Below are positions 9,919 through 23,667 of a DNA stretch of 64,000 bases, one piece after another. Origin of the DNA: Paraimprobicoccus trichonymphae (GTDB lineage Bacteria; Bacillota; Clostridia; Oscillospirales; Acutalibacteraceae); assembly GCA_036322875.1 (NCBI GenBank), contig AP027925.1:620001-684000 (forward strand). The letters run 5' to 3'. Within the stretch, counting starts at the first letter, position 1. Every line of letters begins with the position of its first letter. A model generated the notes under the pieces. It did not search any database. It was not told the DNA's origin and saw nothing but the letters and a program-made list of their open reading frames with translations. Made by a program: the position numbers and the translations under genes.

Positions 9919-11271
9919 TTACATGGGACCACTTAATAATTCTGAAACAAAAATAATATAGTTAGTTATGATACCAGAAATTACATTGAATATCATATAA
10001 ATAAATTCAGGTAAAAATAAAAGTCTAGAAATTATTAGAAAAAAAGAAATGATAATTATTATTGGAATCACAAAAATTATTAGTAGATTCGATATCGGCG
10101 GAATTAAACTTGCGTTTTTAAATATAAATAAAGAAATAGGTAAAGTCATCGTGAATACAGAAATTGAAGTTATAAAAGAATCTTTTATGTAAATTAAAAA
10201 TTTGTTTTTAGTTTTAAAATTTGGATTTAGTTTTTTTCTGATTTTTGGTGCTAAAACTAATAAACCTAAAGTTGAAGAAATCGAAAGCCAAAATCCAACA
10301 TTTATTCCCGAATTTAAATTTGATAGGCAAATAATTAAAATCGATAATCCTAATGAATTTAAAGAATCACTTTTTTTATAAAAAATTTGTCCTAGTAAAT
10401 GAACAATTGACATAATTCCAGCTCTAACTACTGAAAGTGCAAATCCTGTTATCGAAATGTAAATTAAAATTAATAAAATTGAAATTATGCAAGACGTTTT
10501 TTTATTAATTTTAAATTTTAGTAAAAAAAAGAATATTATTTGAGTAAGTATAGATACATGCAAACCAGAAACTGTTAATAAATGATATACCCCTATTTTT
10601 ATTAAATTTTCTTTTGTGTCTTGTGATATACCACTCTTTTCACCAAATAAAATGCCATTAATTAAACTAGATTGCTTTTTTGGAAGTGAATTTTTGGTGA
10701 TTAATACCATATTTTCACGCGCTTTAATACCATGATATTTTAAATTAAAAAAGCTATTAGAATTTATATTTTTTATGTTTTTTAAATACGAATTTAAGTA
10801 AATATTTTTAGCGATATCATAAGTATTTACTTTATTAGTGGTTTTTATATCACAAGAAATTTCCTGATATATATCAGCGGGGATGGAAATTTGTGAGCTT
10901 ATATTAATAAAAAAATTTTTTAAATCATAATTTTCAATGTTTTTAACTTTGAACACATATTTAAAATATCCATCTTTTTAATATGGTAATTCAGAAATAT
11001 ATCCTGTGACTGTTAGGTGTTTTCCGTATAAACTTTTAATTTTATAATTTATTTTATAAAAATTAAATACAAATAAAACCATCGTAATAAAAAAGGAAAT
11101 AAAAATTACTGGTAAAGTCATATCTTCTCTTGTTTTTTTTATAAACAAAGAAATTAAACTAAATAAAAATAATATTATTAAAATTAAACTATAACTAAAT
11201 TCCAAAACTATATTTGCAATAAATAAAATGATTAAACAAGAAAATCCTGATAAAGTAAAAAATTTTTTCAA
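9919..11271 (-). pseudogene. comEC: ComEC/Rec2 competence channel gene with in-frame stop and missing C-terminal domain
   Basis: ComEC is the membrane channel for DNA uptake. The TTG at 11271 overlaps the sigG stop (TTGA). Residues 1-97 give the N-terminal membrane segments and end at a TAA (10978-10980). The same frame then continues without shift as KDGYFKYVFKVKN and carries the competence domain, including LIKIGVYHLLTVSGLHVSI. The break is therefore one nonsense codon. The reading frame ends at 9919 after SELLSGPM, so the C-terminal metallo-beta-lactamase domain found in many ComEC proteins is absent. A separate broken MBL protein with a similar domain lies at 39393-40307. Most likely a dead competence gene. 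Translation restart at the GTG at 10956 cannot be excluded but has no clear ribosome binding site. Confidence 0.8.
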
Positions 11272-12047
11272 GGTTTATTTTTAACTTTTTGCATAGCAAT
11301 TTTTTCTAATCTTGAAACCTGAGCTTGACTTATTCCGATTTCGGAAGCAACTTGAGTTTGAGTTTTACCTTCTAAATATCTTGAAAACAGTATTCTCTTT
11401 TCTCGTTTATTCAAATTTTTTACAGATTGTTTCAAAGAAATTTCATCTATCCAATTTAAATCTGTATTTTTATCTCCTAATTGGTCTAAAACATATACTT
11501 GGTCAGAGCTATTATTATCACAAAAAACAGGTTCATTTAAAGAGATCGGGTCCGTTATTGATTCTAATGCTAAAATTATATTTTCGCTAGGAATATCTAA
11601 TTTTTTTGCTATTTCTTCTATAGTAGGTTCCTTATTATTTTCAATAGTAAGTTTATCTCTAATTTTTATACTTTTGTAAGCGATATCTTTCATGGCACGA
11701 CTTGATTTTATAGAATTGCTATCTCTTAAATGTTTCCTAATTTCACCAATTATCATGGGTACAGCATATGTAGAAAATCTGACGTTAAAATCAGTATTAA
11801 AATGATCGATGGATTTTATCAAGCCTATACAGCCAATTTGAAATAAGTCATCAACAGATTCAAATCTATTAGAAAATTTTTGAATAACACTTAATACCAA
11901 TTTTAAATTTCCATTTATTAATTCATCCCTAGCTTGTACATTTCCCTGTTTTACTAATTTAAATAATTTCAATTTTTCTTTTTCAGACATAGTTTTTAAT
12001 TTTGAAGTATCAATCCCACATATTTCAACTTTAAATTTCATAAACAT
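11268..12047 (-). CDS. sigG: RNA polymerase sporulation sigma factor SigG
   Basis: Sigma-G directs late forespore transcription in endospore formers. The N-terminus (KVEICGIDTSKL) and the region-2 text NLKLVLSVIQKF, DDLFQIGCIGL and FSTYAVPMIIGEIRKHLRD are diagnostic of SigG. Region 4 contains the helix-turn-helix GKTQTQVASEIGISQAQVSRLEK. The length of 259 residues is normal. I choose the ATG at 12047 because GGAGG lies 8 nt upstream; a TTG at 12062 lies inside that ribosome binding site. In most sporulating Firmicutes sigG follows sigE and spoIIGA; neither is present here. Its stop overlaps the comEC start, so the two are or were cotranscribed. The gene is intact, which is striking beside a dead comEC. 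Confidence 0.93.
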   Translation of the reverse strand: MFMKFKVEICGIDTSKLKTMSEKEKLKLFKLVKQGNVQARDELINGNLKLVLSVIQKFSNRFESVDDLFQIGCIGLIKSIDHFNTDFNVRFSTYAVPMIIGEIRKHLRDSNSIKSSRAMKDIAYKSIKIRDKLTIENNKEPTIEEIAKKLDIPSENIILALESITDPISLNEPVFCDNNSSDQVYVLDQLGDKNTDLNWIDEISLKQSVKNLNKREKRILFSRYLEGKTQTQVASEIGISQAQVSRLEKIAMQKVKNKP

Positions 12048-12386
12048 TTTTAAGTCCTCCAAATATGTATTTGAAGTTTATTGTTGCCAAGATAAACTGT
12101 TTTAATTCAGAAATATTCATAAAAAATTTATTAATTAATATTATGTAAAATATCTAAAATTATCTATATATATTTAAAAAATTTTTTTAAAAAACAAATT
12201 TTTATTTTGATAAAACTTATTTTAAGCATTGATGCATAAACATTTTTTTCATTGATTTCTTCGTAAATATTTACCTTTTTCTGAAATAACTTTAAGTTTT
12301 AAGTTTTCACCCACTTTTTATAACAATCCCCATATATTACACATAGTGCGTTTTCAACAACTTCTTAAAATTTAAATATTTTGGAT
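12048..12386. other. Intergenic between sigG and the IS1 remnant
   Basis: AT-rich sequence holding the sigG ribosome binding site and presumably its promoter. An insB partner for the insA gene at 12387 would be expected here but no InsB-like frame is seen. No clear terminal inverted repeat was found. Confidence 0.4.
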
Positions 12387-12665
12387 CTATGTTTGTAAAA
12401 AAATTTTTAATTTTTTTAAAACTGACAAAACAGTATCTTTACTAACTCCCAAAACACGCGAAATATCACGAATTCCTCTACCATTTAACGACATTTTAAT
12501 TATTAGTAATTTAGTTTCAGGTTTAGCACCGTTATTCAAGTATTCTGTTTGAAATGTTTTTCCACATTTTTTGCATTTGCATCTAGGTGTCCCATTAGAT
12601 TGAAATCCCATTTTTACCACTTTTTCGCTTTTGCACTGTATACAATTTACTGCAATTTTAGCCAT
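12387..12665 (-). CDS. insA: IS1-family InsA-like protein (orphan)
   Basis: A 92-residue protein from the ATG at 12665 (MAKIAVNCIQCKSEKVVKMG). It has a zinc ribbon with two CxxC pairs (CIQC, CKKC), then GKTFQTEY, then a helix-turn-helix (RGIRDISRVLGVSKDTVLSVLKK). This is the InsA organisation of IS1-family elements, where InsA binds the ends and the InsAB' frameshift product is the transposase. No insB follows, so it cannot transpose alone. It may be a remnant with a still-open frame. A longer frame begins at 12695 but the added residues are not typical of the family. No strong ribosome binding site. Confidence 0.7.
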   Translation of the reverse strand: MAKIAVNCIQCKSEKVVKMGFQSNGTPRCKCKKCGKTFQTEYLNNGAKPETKLLIIKMSLNGRGIRDISRVLGVSKDTVLSVLKKLKIFLQT

Positions 12666-12817
12666 TTTAACTATCACAGAATAAGTATATAACATATTTA
12701 ATTTTATTTCTAAATTGCTTTAGTATTTAATCTAATTTTAAATATTTTCTAATATATTGATTGAAGTGAGCACTGTCTTTACCATTCTAATTTTTGATTA
12801 CATATTATTTTTTTAAA

Positions 12818-14437
12818 CTATTTTAAGTCATAAATAAAATTATTAGCTAACTTACTTACATCAGATTTATTTTTAGCATTAATGTAAATTTTTAGTTTAG
12901 ATTCAGTTCCAGAAGGTCTAATTATTAAATTTACATCCTGTTCCAAGTCAAAACACAAAATATTAGCTTTGTCTTCAAAATGATTTAAATAGTCTTTAAA
13001 TTTTATTATTTTAAAATCAAAAATTTCTTTCAAATTACTCTTTCTAAGATTTTTTAAAATTTTATCTATTTTTTCATTGTTTAATATCAAACTAAAATTT
13101 TTAGAATGATAATTTTTATATTTTTTATTTATATTTTCTAGCACATTAATAAAATTTAAATTTTGCTTTTTGTAAAAACTTGCCATCTCACAAATCAGCA
13201 TACTGGCCGAAACTGCATCTTTATCTCTCACATACGTTCCAGTCAGATATCCATGACTTTCTTCAAATCCAAATATAAAATTTTTCAATTTATTTGTTTT
13301 TTCTAATTTTAAGATTTCTTTTCCTATATTTTTAAATCCAGTTAAAACTTCTATAACTTTGCAATTATATTTTTCAGCCATTTTATTTATTAGTTTAGAA
13401 CTAACTAAAGTTTTGATAATCACAGGATTTTCAGGTAATTTTTTGTTTTCTAAAATATAATTTAAAATTAAAATTCCAATTTCATTTCCAGTTAAAAATT
13501 TATATTTATCATTATTTAAAACACAAATCCCAACTCTGTCACAATCAGGATCTGTCAAGATAACAATATCTGAATTTGTTTTCTCAGCTAATTTTATTCC
13601 TAGCTCAAAACATTCGATATACTCAGGGTTGGGATATTTGCAAGTTAAAAAATTTCCATCCGGATATTTTTGATCTTCTACTACAAATAAATTTTTTAAC
13701 CCTATTTTATTAAAAATTTCAGTAACTAACTTATAACCTGTTCCATTCAATGGACTGTAAACAACTCTTAAATCTGAATTTTCAAAAGTATTTTTGATAA
13801 TACGCTGTTCTAAAACACAATTTAAATAACTTTCATAAATTTTTTCTTCTACAAAATTTACCTTTTTTTCAAAATTATTACAAATCTTAATATCTTTGAA
13901 AATATCCAATTTTTCGATTTCACGATATATTTCATCAGCTATGTCTTCAGTAATTTGACCTCCGTGTTCATCATAACATTTATAGCCGTTATATTCAGCT
14001 AAATTATGACTTGCAGTTATCATAATTCCAGCTTGACACTTTAATTTTCTAACTAAATAAGACAAAACAGGCGTTGGCTGAATTTCACTTGTCAGATAAA
14101 CTTTAATTTTATTTTCAATTAAAACTTTTGTTGATTCTCTAGCAAACAATTCAGAATTTAATCTGGAATCATAGGCAATTGCAATACTATTTTTTTCATT
14201 AATCTTATTTAGATAATTAGCTAAACCTTGTGTTGCTTGTCTAACAGTATAAACATTAATCCCATTGGTACCTGCACGCATTATATTTCTTAAACCAGCT
14301 GTACCAAATTTTAATTTTTTATGAAATCTTCTAAATATTTCTTTGTCATTTTCCGATATTAACTCTAAATCCTTTTTTAATTCTAAATCCCGCATATTTT
14401 TAAGCCAATAAGCATATAATTTTTTCACTTCCGCCAC
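12818..14437 (-). CDS. pgm: Phosphoglucomutase/phosphomannomutase (PGM2-like)
   Basis: A 539-residue alpha-D-phosphohexomutase that interconverts hexose-1- and hexose-6-phosphates, feeding sugar nucleotides for envelope synthesis. Visible motifs: FGTAGLRN (residues 44-51); the phosphoserine loop ITASHN with catalytic Ser 143; the metal-binding loop TDPDCDRVGI; the sugar-binding loop FGFEESHGYLTG; and the C-terminal phosphate-binding RPSGTESKLKIY. The residue after the active-site SHN is Leu where most family members have Pro, a small oddity. Length and motif order match the Firmicute PgcA type rather than GlmM. It starts at ATG 14437 with GGAGG about 8 nt upstream. It stands alone, divergent from pheS. 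Confidence 0.93.
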   Translation of the reverse strand: MAEVKKLYAYWLKNMRDLELKKDLELISENDKEIFRRFHKKLKFGTAGLRNIMRAGTNGINVYTVRQATQGLANYLNKINEKNSIAIAYDSRLNSELFARESTKVLIENKIKVYLTSEIQPTPVLSYLVRKLKCQAGIMITASHNLAEYNGYKCYDEHGGQITEDIADEIYREIEKLDIFKDIKICNNFEKKVNFVEEKIYESYLNCVLEQRIIKNTFENSDLRVVYSPLNGTGYKLVTEIFNKIGLKNLFVVEDQKYPDGNFLTCKYPNPEYIECFELGIKLAEKTNSDIVILTDPDCDRVGICVLNNDKYKFLTGNEIGILILNYILENKKLPENPVIIKTLVSSKLINKMAEKYNCKVIEVLTGFKNIGKEILKLEKTNKLKNFIFGFEESHGYLTGTYVRDKDAVSASMLICEMASFYKKQNLNFINVLENINKKYKNYHSKNFSLILNNEKIDKILKNLRKSNLKEIFDFKIIKFKDYLNHFEDKANILCFDLEQDVNLIIRPSGTESKLKIYINAKNKSDVSKLANNFIYDLK

Positions 14438-14543
14438 TATAATCCTCCAATAAAAGTTTTATATAAAATATAATATTACAACAAATAAACATATTTTATT
14501 GTAAAATAATAATATATTGTTCAATGATAAAGAGGGAATTTTT

Positions 14544-15554
14544 TTGAATATTAAAAATTTTATAGAGCAAAAAAAACAAGAATTTTTAGAAAATTTTAAC
14601 AAAATAAGTAATTTTCAAGAAATCAAGGATTTAAATTTTAAATATTTGAATAAAAATTTAAAAATTTTGTATTTTGAATTAAAAAACATTACTTCAAATA
14701 AAGAAAAAAAAGAAGTCGGGAAATTAATAAACGAGTTTAAAATTTTTTTAGAACAAAACATTTTAAAATTGAAAAAAGATTTTTCTGACAAAATATATTT
14801 TGAAAATTATGATATCAGTATTTTTAAAAATAATATAAATATTGGAGTTCTTCATCCATTAACTAAATTATACAAAAAAATGGAAAATATATTTATTAGT
14901 ATGGGATTTAGTGTAACTCAAGGGCTTGAAATAGAACTAGACAAATATAATTTTGAAAAGTTGAATATACCAAAGTATCATCCGGCTAGGGACATGCAGG
15001 ATACTTTTTATATTTTGTCTCCTAATATTTTGCTAAGATCTCACACTTCTTCTGTTCAAATAAGAGCTATGGAAAATAAAATACCCCCAATAAATATAAT
15101 TTCTCCTGGAACAGTTTATAGGGTTGATGACATCGATCCACAGCATACACCGATGTTCTATCAAGTGGAAGGTTTAATGGTAGGAGAAGATATTTCTTTT
15201 GCAAATTTAAAGGCTGTTTTAATAAATTTATTAAAAAATATTTTTGGAGATGAAATAGAAATTAGATTTAGACCATCTTATTATCCTTATACTGAGCCAA
15301 GTGCTGCTATAGATATGTCATGTGCAAAATGTAATAAAAAAGGTTGTAGAATTTGTAATTATTCAGGTTGGATAACTGTTTTAGGTTCTGGAATGGTTCA
15401 TCCCAATGTTTTAAAAAGTGTAGGTTATAATAGTGAAAAATATATCGGATTTGCTTTTGGTTTAGGCTTGAATAGACTAGCCCTATTGTATTACAATCTG
15501 GGAAATATAAAAAAAATTTACGAAAATGATATTAATTTATGGAGGCAATTATAA
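14544..15554 (+). CDS. pheS: Phenylalanyl-tRNA synthetase alpha subunit
   Basis: The alpha chain of the alpha2beta2 enzyme that charges tRNA-Phe; it holds the catalytic core. Class II motifs are visible: RSHTSSVQIRAM, the motif-2 region GTVYRVDDIDPQHTPMFYQV, and motif 3 in GFAFGLGLNRLALL. A Cys-rich knuckle (CAKCNKKGCRIC) before the GSGMVHP segment is normal in Firmicutes. An N-terminal coiled coil covers about residues 1-85. I choose TTG 14544 because AGAGG lies 8 nt upstream; an earlier TTG at 14517 has no ribosome binding site. The partner gene pheT, which nearly always follows directly, is missing; about 310 bp of AT-rich sequence follows instead. Confidence 0.95.
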   Translation: MNIKNFIEQKKQEFLENFNKISNFQEIKDLNFKYLNKNLKILYFELKNITSNKEKKEVGKLINEFKIFLEQNILKLKKDFSDKIYFENYDISIFKNNINIGVLHPLTKLYKKMENIFISMGFSVTQGLEIELDKYNFEKLNIPKYHPARDMQDTFYILSPNILLRSHTSSVQIRAMENKIPPINIISPGTVYRVDDIDPQHTPMFYQVEGLMVGEDISFANLKAVLINLLKNIFGDEIEIRFRPSYYPYTEPSAAIDMSCAKCNKKGCRICNYSGWITVLGSGMVHPNVLKSVGYNSEKYIGFAFGLGLNRLALLYYNLGNIKKIYENDINLWRQL

Positions 15555-15866
15555 GTATTCTAACAGATTTTTTTAATTTTAAAATAAAATTAAACTTGAA
15601 TATGTAAATTTATCATTTTGAGATCTTTATAGATAATTCTTAGTTAAGTCAATATTATTGTAACGTGTTACTGCTATAAATTAAATATGTTTTTGCTGAA
15701 CCAGTTAAGAAATATTATTTCATAAAATACCAAACATTTCAAATTAGACTGAAATACACAAAAATTCACTGAAATTTAAATAAAAATTATTTAAAGCCAC
15801 TTTACAATTGTTTATTTATCAATAGTCTCTTTTCCTGGAAGTATTGAAGGATTAAGTGATATTCTG
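15555..15866. other. Intergenic where pheT would be expected; nothing recognised
   Basis: About 310 bp of AT-rich DNA between convergent pheS and the peptide gene at 15867. No pheT fragment is visible in any frame. Confidence 0.5.
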
Positions 15867-16079
15867 TCATCTGTTGAAGGTTTGTATGGTACCACCCCCA
15901 TATAATGGTCTTTCCGTTGGCTGTTTAGCACTGTACTCTGGTGTGCAAGTAGGTGAAAATATCTCCTTAATACCATTATTCAATGATTTTTTGCCACCCA
16001 AAATTTTTTCGGTTTCTATTTTGCCATGAATTTTATTCAAAACATTTTTAATTCCTATGTCTTCTTTATTTTCTACCAT
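15867..16079 (-). CDS. Short peptide with Gly-Gly leader-like motif, paralogue 1
   Basis: A 70-residue peptide. The first 29 residues (MVENKEDIGIKNVLNKIHG..) form a charged, probably helical segment ending at TEKILGGKK. The rest is Pro/Gly/Thr-rich and contains a single Cys (SPTCTPEYS). It is a clear paralogue of the peptide at 16326-16595: the N-terminal segments are nearly identical and the C-terminal parts diverge. A conserved charged leader, Gly-Gly and variable tail are features of bacteriocin or RiPP precursors cut after GG. The leader is less canonical than that of the peptide at 27821. No maturation enzyme or exporter lies nearby. No perfect Shine-Dalgarno; an AAGGTTGTG sequence precedes the ATG. 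Confidence 0.55.
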   Translation of the reverse strand: MVENKEDIGIKNVLNKIHGKIETEKILGGKKSLNNGIKEIFSPTCTPEYSAKQPTERPLYGGGTIQTFNR

Positions 16080-16325
16080 TTTTTACACAACCTTCCAGAT
16101 ATTACTATCACATGTTTTAATTATCTCAAATTTTTATAAATTTGTAAAAGTAAATATTTTTTTGATTAATTACATAAAATAGGCATGTTTACTAAAAAAC
16201 AACCAAACAATTGCACAACTCAAAAACATAATTTCAAAAAGATATTTTGATGCACATCCATTTTAGAACATAGTCAAAAAAATTAGAAACAATATCATCA
16301 ACGAAGTTACTTTATAATGTGCCAT

Positions 16326-16595
16326 TTATTTATCAATATCCTCTTTTTCTGAAAATATCAAAGGATCACACGGTACTCCATAATCAGGGTCAATGTTATC
16401 TGCTGGCTTTTTTGGAGGCTTGTATGGCATTCCGTATTTAAGTGTAACACCATACATTGGTACGCAAGTAGGTGGAAGTATTTTGGTGTCATTATTCGAT
16501 AATTTTTTGCCACCCATAATCTTTTCGGTTTCTATTTTGTTATGAATTTTATCCAAAACATTTTTAATTTCTATGTCTTCTTTATTTTTTACCAT
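16326..16595 (-). CDS. Short peptide with Gly-Gly leader-like motif, paralogue 2
   Basis: An 89-residue peptide, the better preserved of the tandem pair. Leader-like part MVKNKEDIEIKNVLDKIHNK, then TEKIMGGKK. The tail is rich in Pro, Tyr and Gly, with two cysteines and repeated short motifs (PPTCVPMYGV, YGMPYKPPKKP, DYGVPCDPL). The upstream region (16600-16700) is also duplicated upstream of paralogue 1, so the whole unit including its promoter region was duplicated in tandem. Secretion or modification is not proven. An alternative is a small intracellular Pro-rich protein of unknown role. Confidence 0.6.
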   Translation of the reverse strand: MVKNKEDIEIKNVLDKIHNKIETEKIMGGKKLSNNDTKILPPTCVPMYGVTLKYGMPYKPPKKPADNIDPDYGVPCDPLIFSEKEDIDK

Positions 16596-16720
16596 TTTTT
16601 ACACAACCTTTCAGATGATATAATCATATATTTTAATTATCTCAAATTTTTATAGATTTGTAAAAGTAAATATTTTTTTTGTCAATTATGAAAAAAAGGT
16701 GTATTTGCCAAAAAACAATT
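16596..16720 (-). promoter_or_regulatory. Duplicated upstream region of the peptide genes, with candidate promoter
   Basis: The minus strand has TTGACA followed, 17 bp later, by TACAAA, then the segment AAAATTTGAGATAATTAAAA before the start region. The same block, with a degraded -35, lies at 16080-16200 upstream of the first paralogue. The repeated block is about 125 bp. Confidence 0.45.
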
Positions 16721-17095
16721 AAATAATTACAATTGCATGATTTTAGAAAAATATTTTGGCGTGAGTCTATCAGAAAATTTTAGAAATTCATAATCTTAGT
16801 TCAATATTTAATTAAGCATAAAAACCAAAAATTATTAAAATAATATAAAAAATACAACCATGAATTTTCTAAACACCGTGTTTCCACATAAATGCTGTAT
16901 AAAAAGATTTAAGATTTTAAAATATCCGAAGAAAACTTAGTAGTTTTAAAAATAACAGATATTTATAATTTTGAAAAATCTGGTAAAAAATGATACAATT
17001 TCAACAAAAAGTCAGAAAATTTGGTCAGTTAATCTAAATTATAATGAAAAAGCAATTAATTGATAAAATGTAGAAAAATTTACTAAACTTTTTTT
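16721..17095. other. Intergenic, AT-rich, nothing recognised
   Basis: About 375 bp between the metallophosphoesterase gene and the peptide promoter region. No gene, RNA or repeat was found. Confidence 0.45.
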
Positions 17096-17779
17096 TTACA
17101 CTTGAATCGGAATAAAGTCTAAATAATCACAAGAAACGAGTTTAAAATTAATGTTTTTATAATCTCCAACTACAATTTTTTTATTAACAACACTTCCGTG
17201 AATATGACCATAATAACATTTTTTTACTTTTTTTTCGGTCAGAATATCAATAATTTCCTTTGCTTCTTGGCTATCATAAACAGGAGGATAATGCAAAAAA
17301 ACTATTTTTTCTAATTTAGAATTATTATTTAAAGATTTTATTAACCTTCCGAGCTCTCTGTTGTAAATCTTAAAATCTCTTTGCGATTTCAAAATAATAT
17401 TCCAACTTCTAGTTCCGCAAATACAAAAGTTTTCAACTTCAATATTAGAATTAAATAAAATTTTAATACGATGCAACTTATTTTTATTTAAAAAATTTCT
17501 TACTTTAGTTGCACTTTCCCACCAATACTCATGATTACCTTTTATTAAAATTTTTTTCCCATTTAGACTATCTAAAAATTGTAAATCTTTTAAAACTTCC
17601 TCCAGCTTCATGGCCCAAGAAATATCACCAACTACAACAACGGTATCCTGGTTTTTAACTAAATTATTCCAATTTGATTTTAATTTATTTACATAGCCGC
17701 TCCAACCATTGAAAACATCCATAGATTTATTTTCAACGCCAAAGCTCAGATGTAAATCCGAAATAACAAAAATTGACAT
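17096..17779 (-). CDS. Calcineurin-like metallophosphoesterase
   Basis: A 227-residue protein with all the metal-binding blocks of the metallophosphoesterase fold in order: ISDLHLSF (residues 6-13), VVVGDISWAM, IKGNHEYWW, LHYPPV and CYYGHIHG. Substrate unknown; relatives in Clostridia are annotated only as serine/threonine phosphatase-like or nuclease-like phosphoesterases. It is probably cytosolic: no signal peptide or membrane segment. It stands alone between the peptide genes and tRNA-Asn. The ATG at 17779 is the first in frame; no strong ribosome binding site precedes it. Confidence 0.88.
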   Translation of the reverse strand: MSIFVISDLHLSFGVENKSMDVFNGWSGYVNKLKSNWNNLVKNQDTVVVVGDISWAMKLEEVLKDLQFLDSLNGKKILIKGNHEYWWESATKVRNFLNKNKLHRIKILFNSNIEVENFCICGTRSWNIILKSQRDFKIYNRELGRLIKSLNNNSKLEKIVFLHYPPVYDSQEAKEIIDILTEKKVKKCYYGHIHGSVVNKKIVVGDYKNINFKLVSCDYLDFIPIQV

Positions 17780-17837
17780 AAAACAACTACACTACCATCA
17801 GCTAATTCAAAAATGAATTTCGAACTAATAAAAAAAT

Positions 17838-17913
17838 TGGCTCCCCCTGTTGGACTCGGACCAACGACCCTGCGGTTAACAGCCGCATGCTCTACCAACT
17901 GAGCTAAGGAGGA
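17838..17913 (-). tRNA. tRNA-Asn (GTT)
   Basis: Full cloverleaf on the minus strand: acceptor TCCTCCT pairing with AGGGGGA (one G-T pair), anticodon loop CTGTTAA giving GTT, TTGGTCCGAGTCCAA T arm, and encoded CCA (17838-17840). It lies about 110 bp downstream of the 23S gene in the same orientation, in the place where 5S is usual. Confidence 0.95.
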
Positions 17914-18020
17914 TTAAAATTTTATAGTATGATAATATATTTTTTAAATATATGTCAAGTACCAAAAAAACTGAATAAAAAATAAAAGTGGAAAAACAAA
18001 AAACTAAAATAAATATTATA

Positions 18021-20870
<2,850 letters not shown>

Positions 20871-20981
20871 TATATATATGTGATATTTGATTTTTTAAAA
20901 TTGTAGATTTTTTACCTGTATTAAGATAAAAAAACTCATAATTTCCTACATATTAATTTTATTCAGTTTTCAAGGTACTTA

Positions 20982-21058
<77 letters not shown>

Positions 21059-21093
21059 AATTGACGATTCACATCTTTCAGCTTAAGCCTCTA

Positions 21094-21169
21094 TGGTGGA
21101 GATAAACGGACTCGAACCGTTGACCCTCTGCTTGCAAGGCAGATGCTCTTCCAGCTGAGCTATATCCCC
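21094..21169 (-). tRNA. tRNA-Ala (TGC)
   Basis: Acceptor GGGGATA with a near-complementary 3' strand, anticodon loop CTTGCAA giving TGC, T arm GGTTCGAGTCC, CCA encoded. Second spacer tRNA, closest to the 16S gene. Confidence 0.96.
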
Positions 21170-21243
21170 GTGAGAACTCTTAAAACAAGTGCCCTCAAAA
21201 TTAAACAATATGCGACCACATAACTCTGATCATTCAAAATACT

Positions 21244-22826
<1,583 letters not shown>

Positions 22827-22987
22827 TAAGAGTTTATTTAGCTCTAGAAAATTAATAATTAAAATAAATAAAATATAAATTTATTTGTTACTCAAATTTA
22901 TAAATTACGGGTCTTTTTTTTGCATATTGTTTAATTTTCAATGTACTTTTTTATTCTTCAGTCATTTTCATAACTGGGAATGATATT

Positions 22988-23017
22988 ATTCTACCACTCA
23001 TATTTATTTTGCGTCAA
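22988..23017 (-). promoter_or_regulatory. rRNA operon promoter
   Basis: Minus strand: TTGACG (23017-23012), 18 bp, TAGAAT (22993-22988). Located about 165 bp upstream of the 16S 5' end and correctly oriented. Confidence 0.55.
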
Positions 23018-23097
23018 CTATTTTTTTAAATTTTATGTTTTTTATATATTTTTTTTTTATTTATTATTTTTTCTATACAAAATAAATAGTATTTTTA

Positions 23098-23595
23098 TTA
23101 TTCAGCTATGCAATTAATTTTTTTATTTATATAATAAAAAATCGGAATAAGGCTTATGGTGTATAAACCGCATAGCAAAATATGATAAGTTATAGTGTAT
23201 AAAACGTTATCATAAAATTTAAACACGTAAAAAAATAAAAATCTTAATGCTAATACTAAAATTGTTATAAAAAAACCAAGTGTCATAGTAACGAAAAAAT
23301 TTCTTTTTATGTAAAAATCTAAAATAAATTTAAAAAGATATCCAATAATACAAAAAATGAAAGTATGAAATCCAATGGAATTCGTTGAACCTAAATCTAG
23401 TAAAAAACCTGTTATTATCCCAAAAATCATTATAGAGTAATTTTTTTCAAATATAACGATTGACATAAAAACCGGTATTAAAAAAATGGGTTTATTGTTG
23501 TAAATATCAAAACTTAAATTTGGAATTTCTTGAATAAAATAAAAAATTATTAATTCTAGAATATATATCACTTTTTTTGTAAAATCTGATATCAT
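23098..23595 (-). CDS. mreD: Rod shape-determining membrane protein MreD
   Basis: A 165-residue, very hydrophobic protein with five or six membrane spans and the MreD pattern: an early conserved stretch of hydrophobic strand, FGIITGFLLDLGS around residues 58-70, then GFHTFIFCIIGYL. MreD works with MreB and MreC in the elongasome for lateral wall synthesis. Here it stands alone, with no mreB or mreC within reach. No Shine-Dalgarno is visible; TATAAT lies about 10 bp before the ATG at 23595, so the message could be leaderless. A TTG two codons upstream is an alternative start. Confidence 0.8.
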   Translation of the reverse strand: MISDFTKKVIYILELIIFYFIQEIPNLSFDIYNNKPIFLIPVFMSIVIFEKNYSIMIFGIITGFLLDLGSTNSIGFHTFIFCIIGYLFKFILDFYIKRNFFVTMTLGFFITILVLALRFLFFYVFKFYDNVLYTITYHILLCGLYTISLIPIFYYINKKINCIAE

Positions 23596-23627
23596 ATTCA
23601 ATATTATAATTTATAAAATTATTTTTC

Positions 23628-23656
23628 TTGACATAAATAATTTTTAATAATATTAT
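23628..23656 (+). promoter_or_regulatory. Promoter of the tRNA-Met/tRNA-Glu pair
   Basis: TTGACA (23628-23633), 17 bp, TATTAT (23651-23656), ending 11 bp before the tRNA-Met 5' end. Confidence 0.75.
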
Positions 23657-23667
23657 ATAGAAAATTG

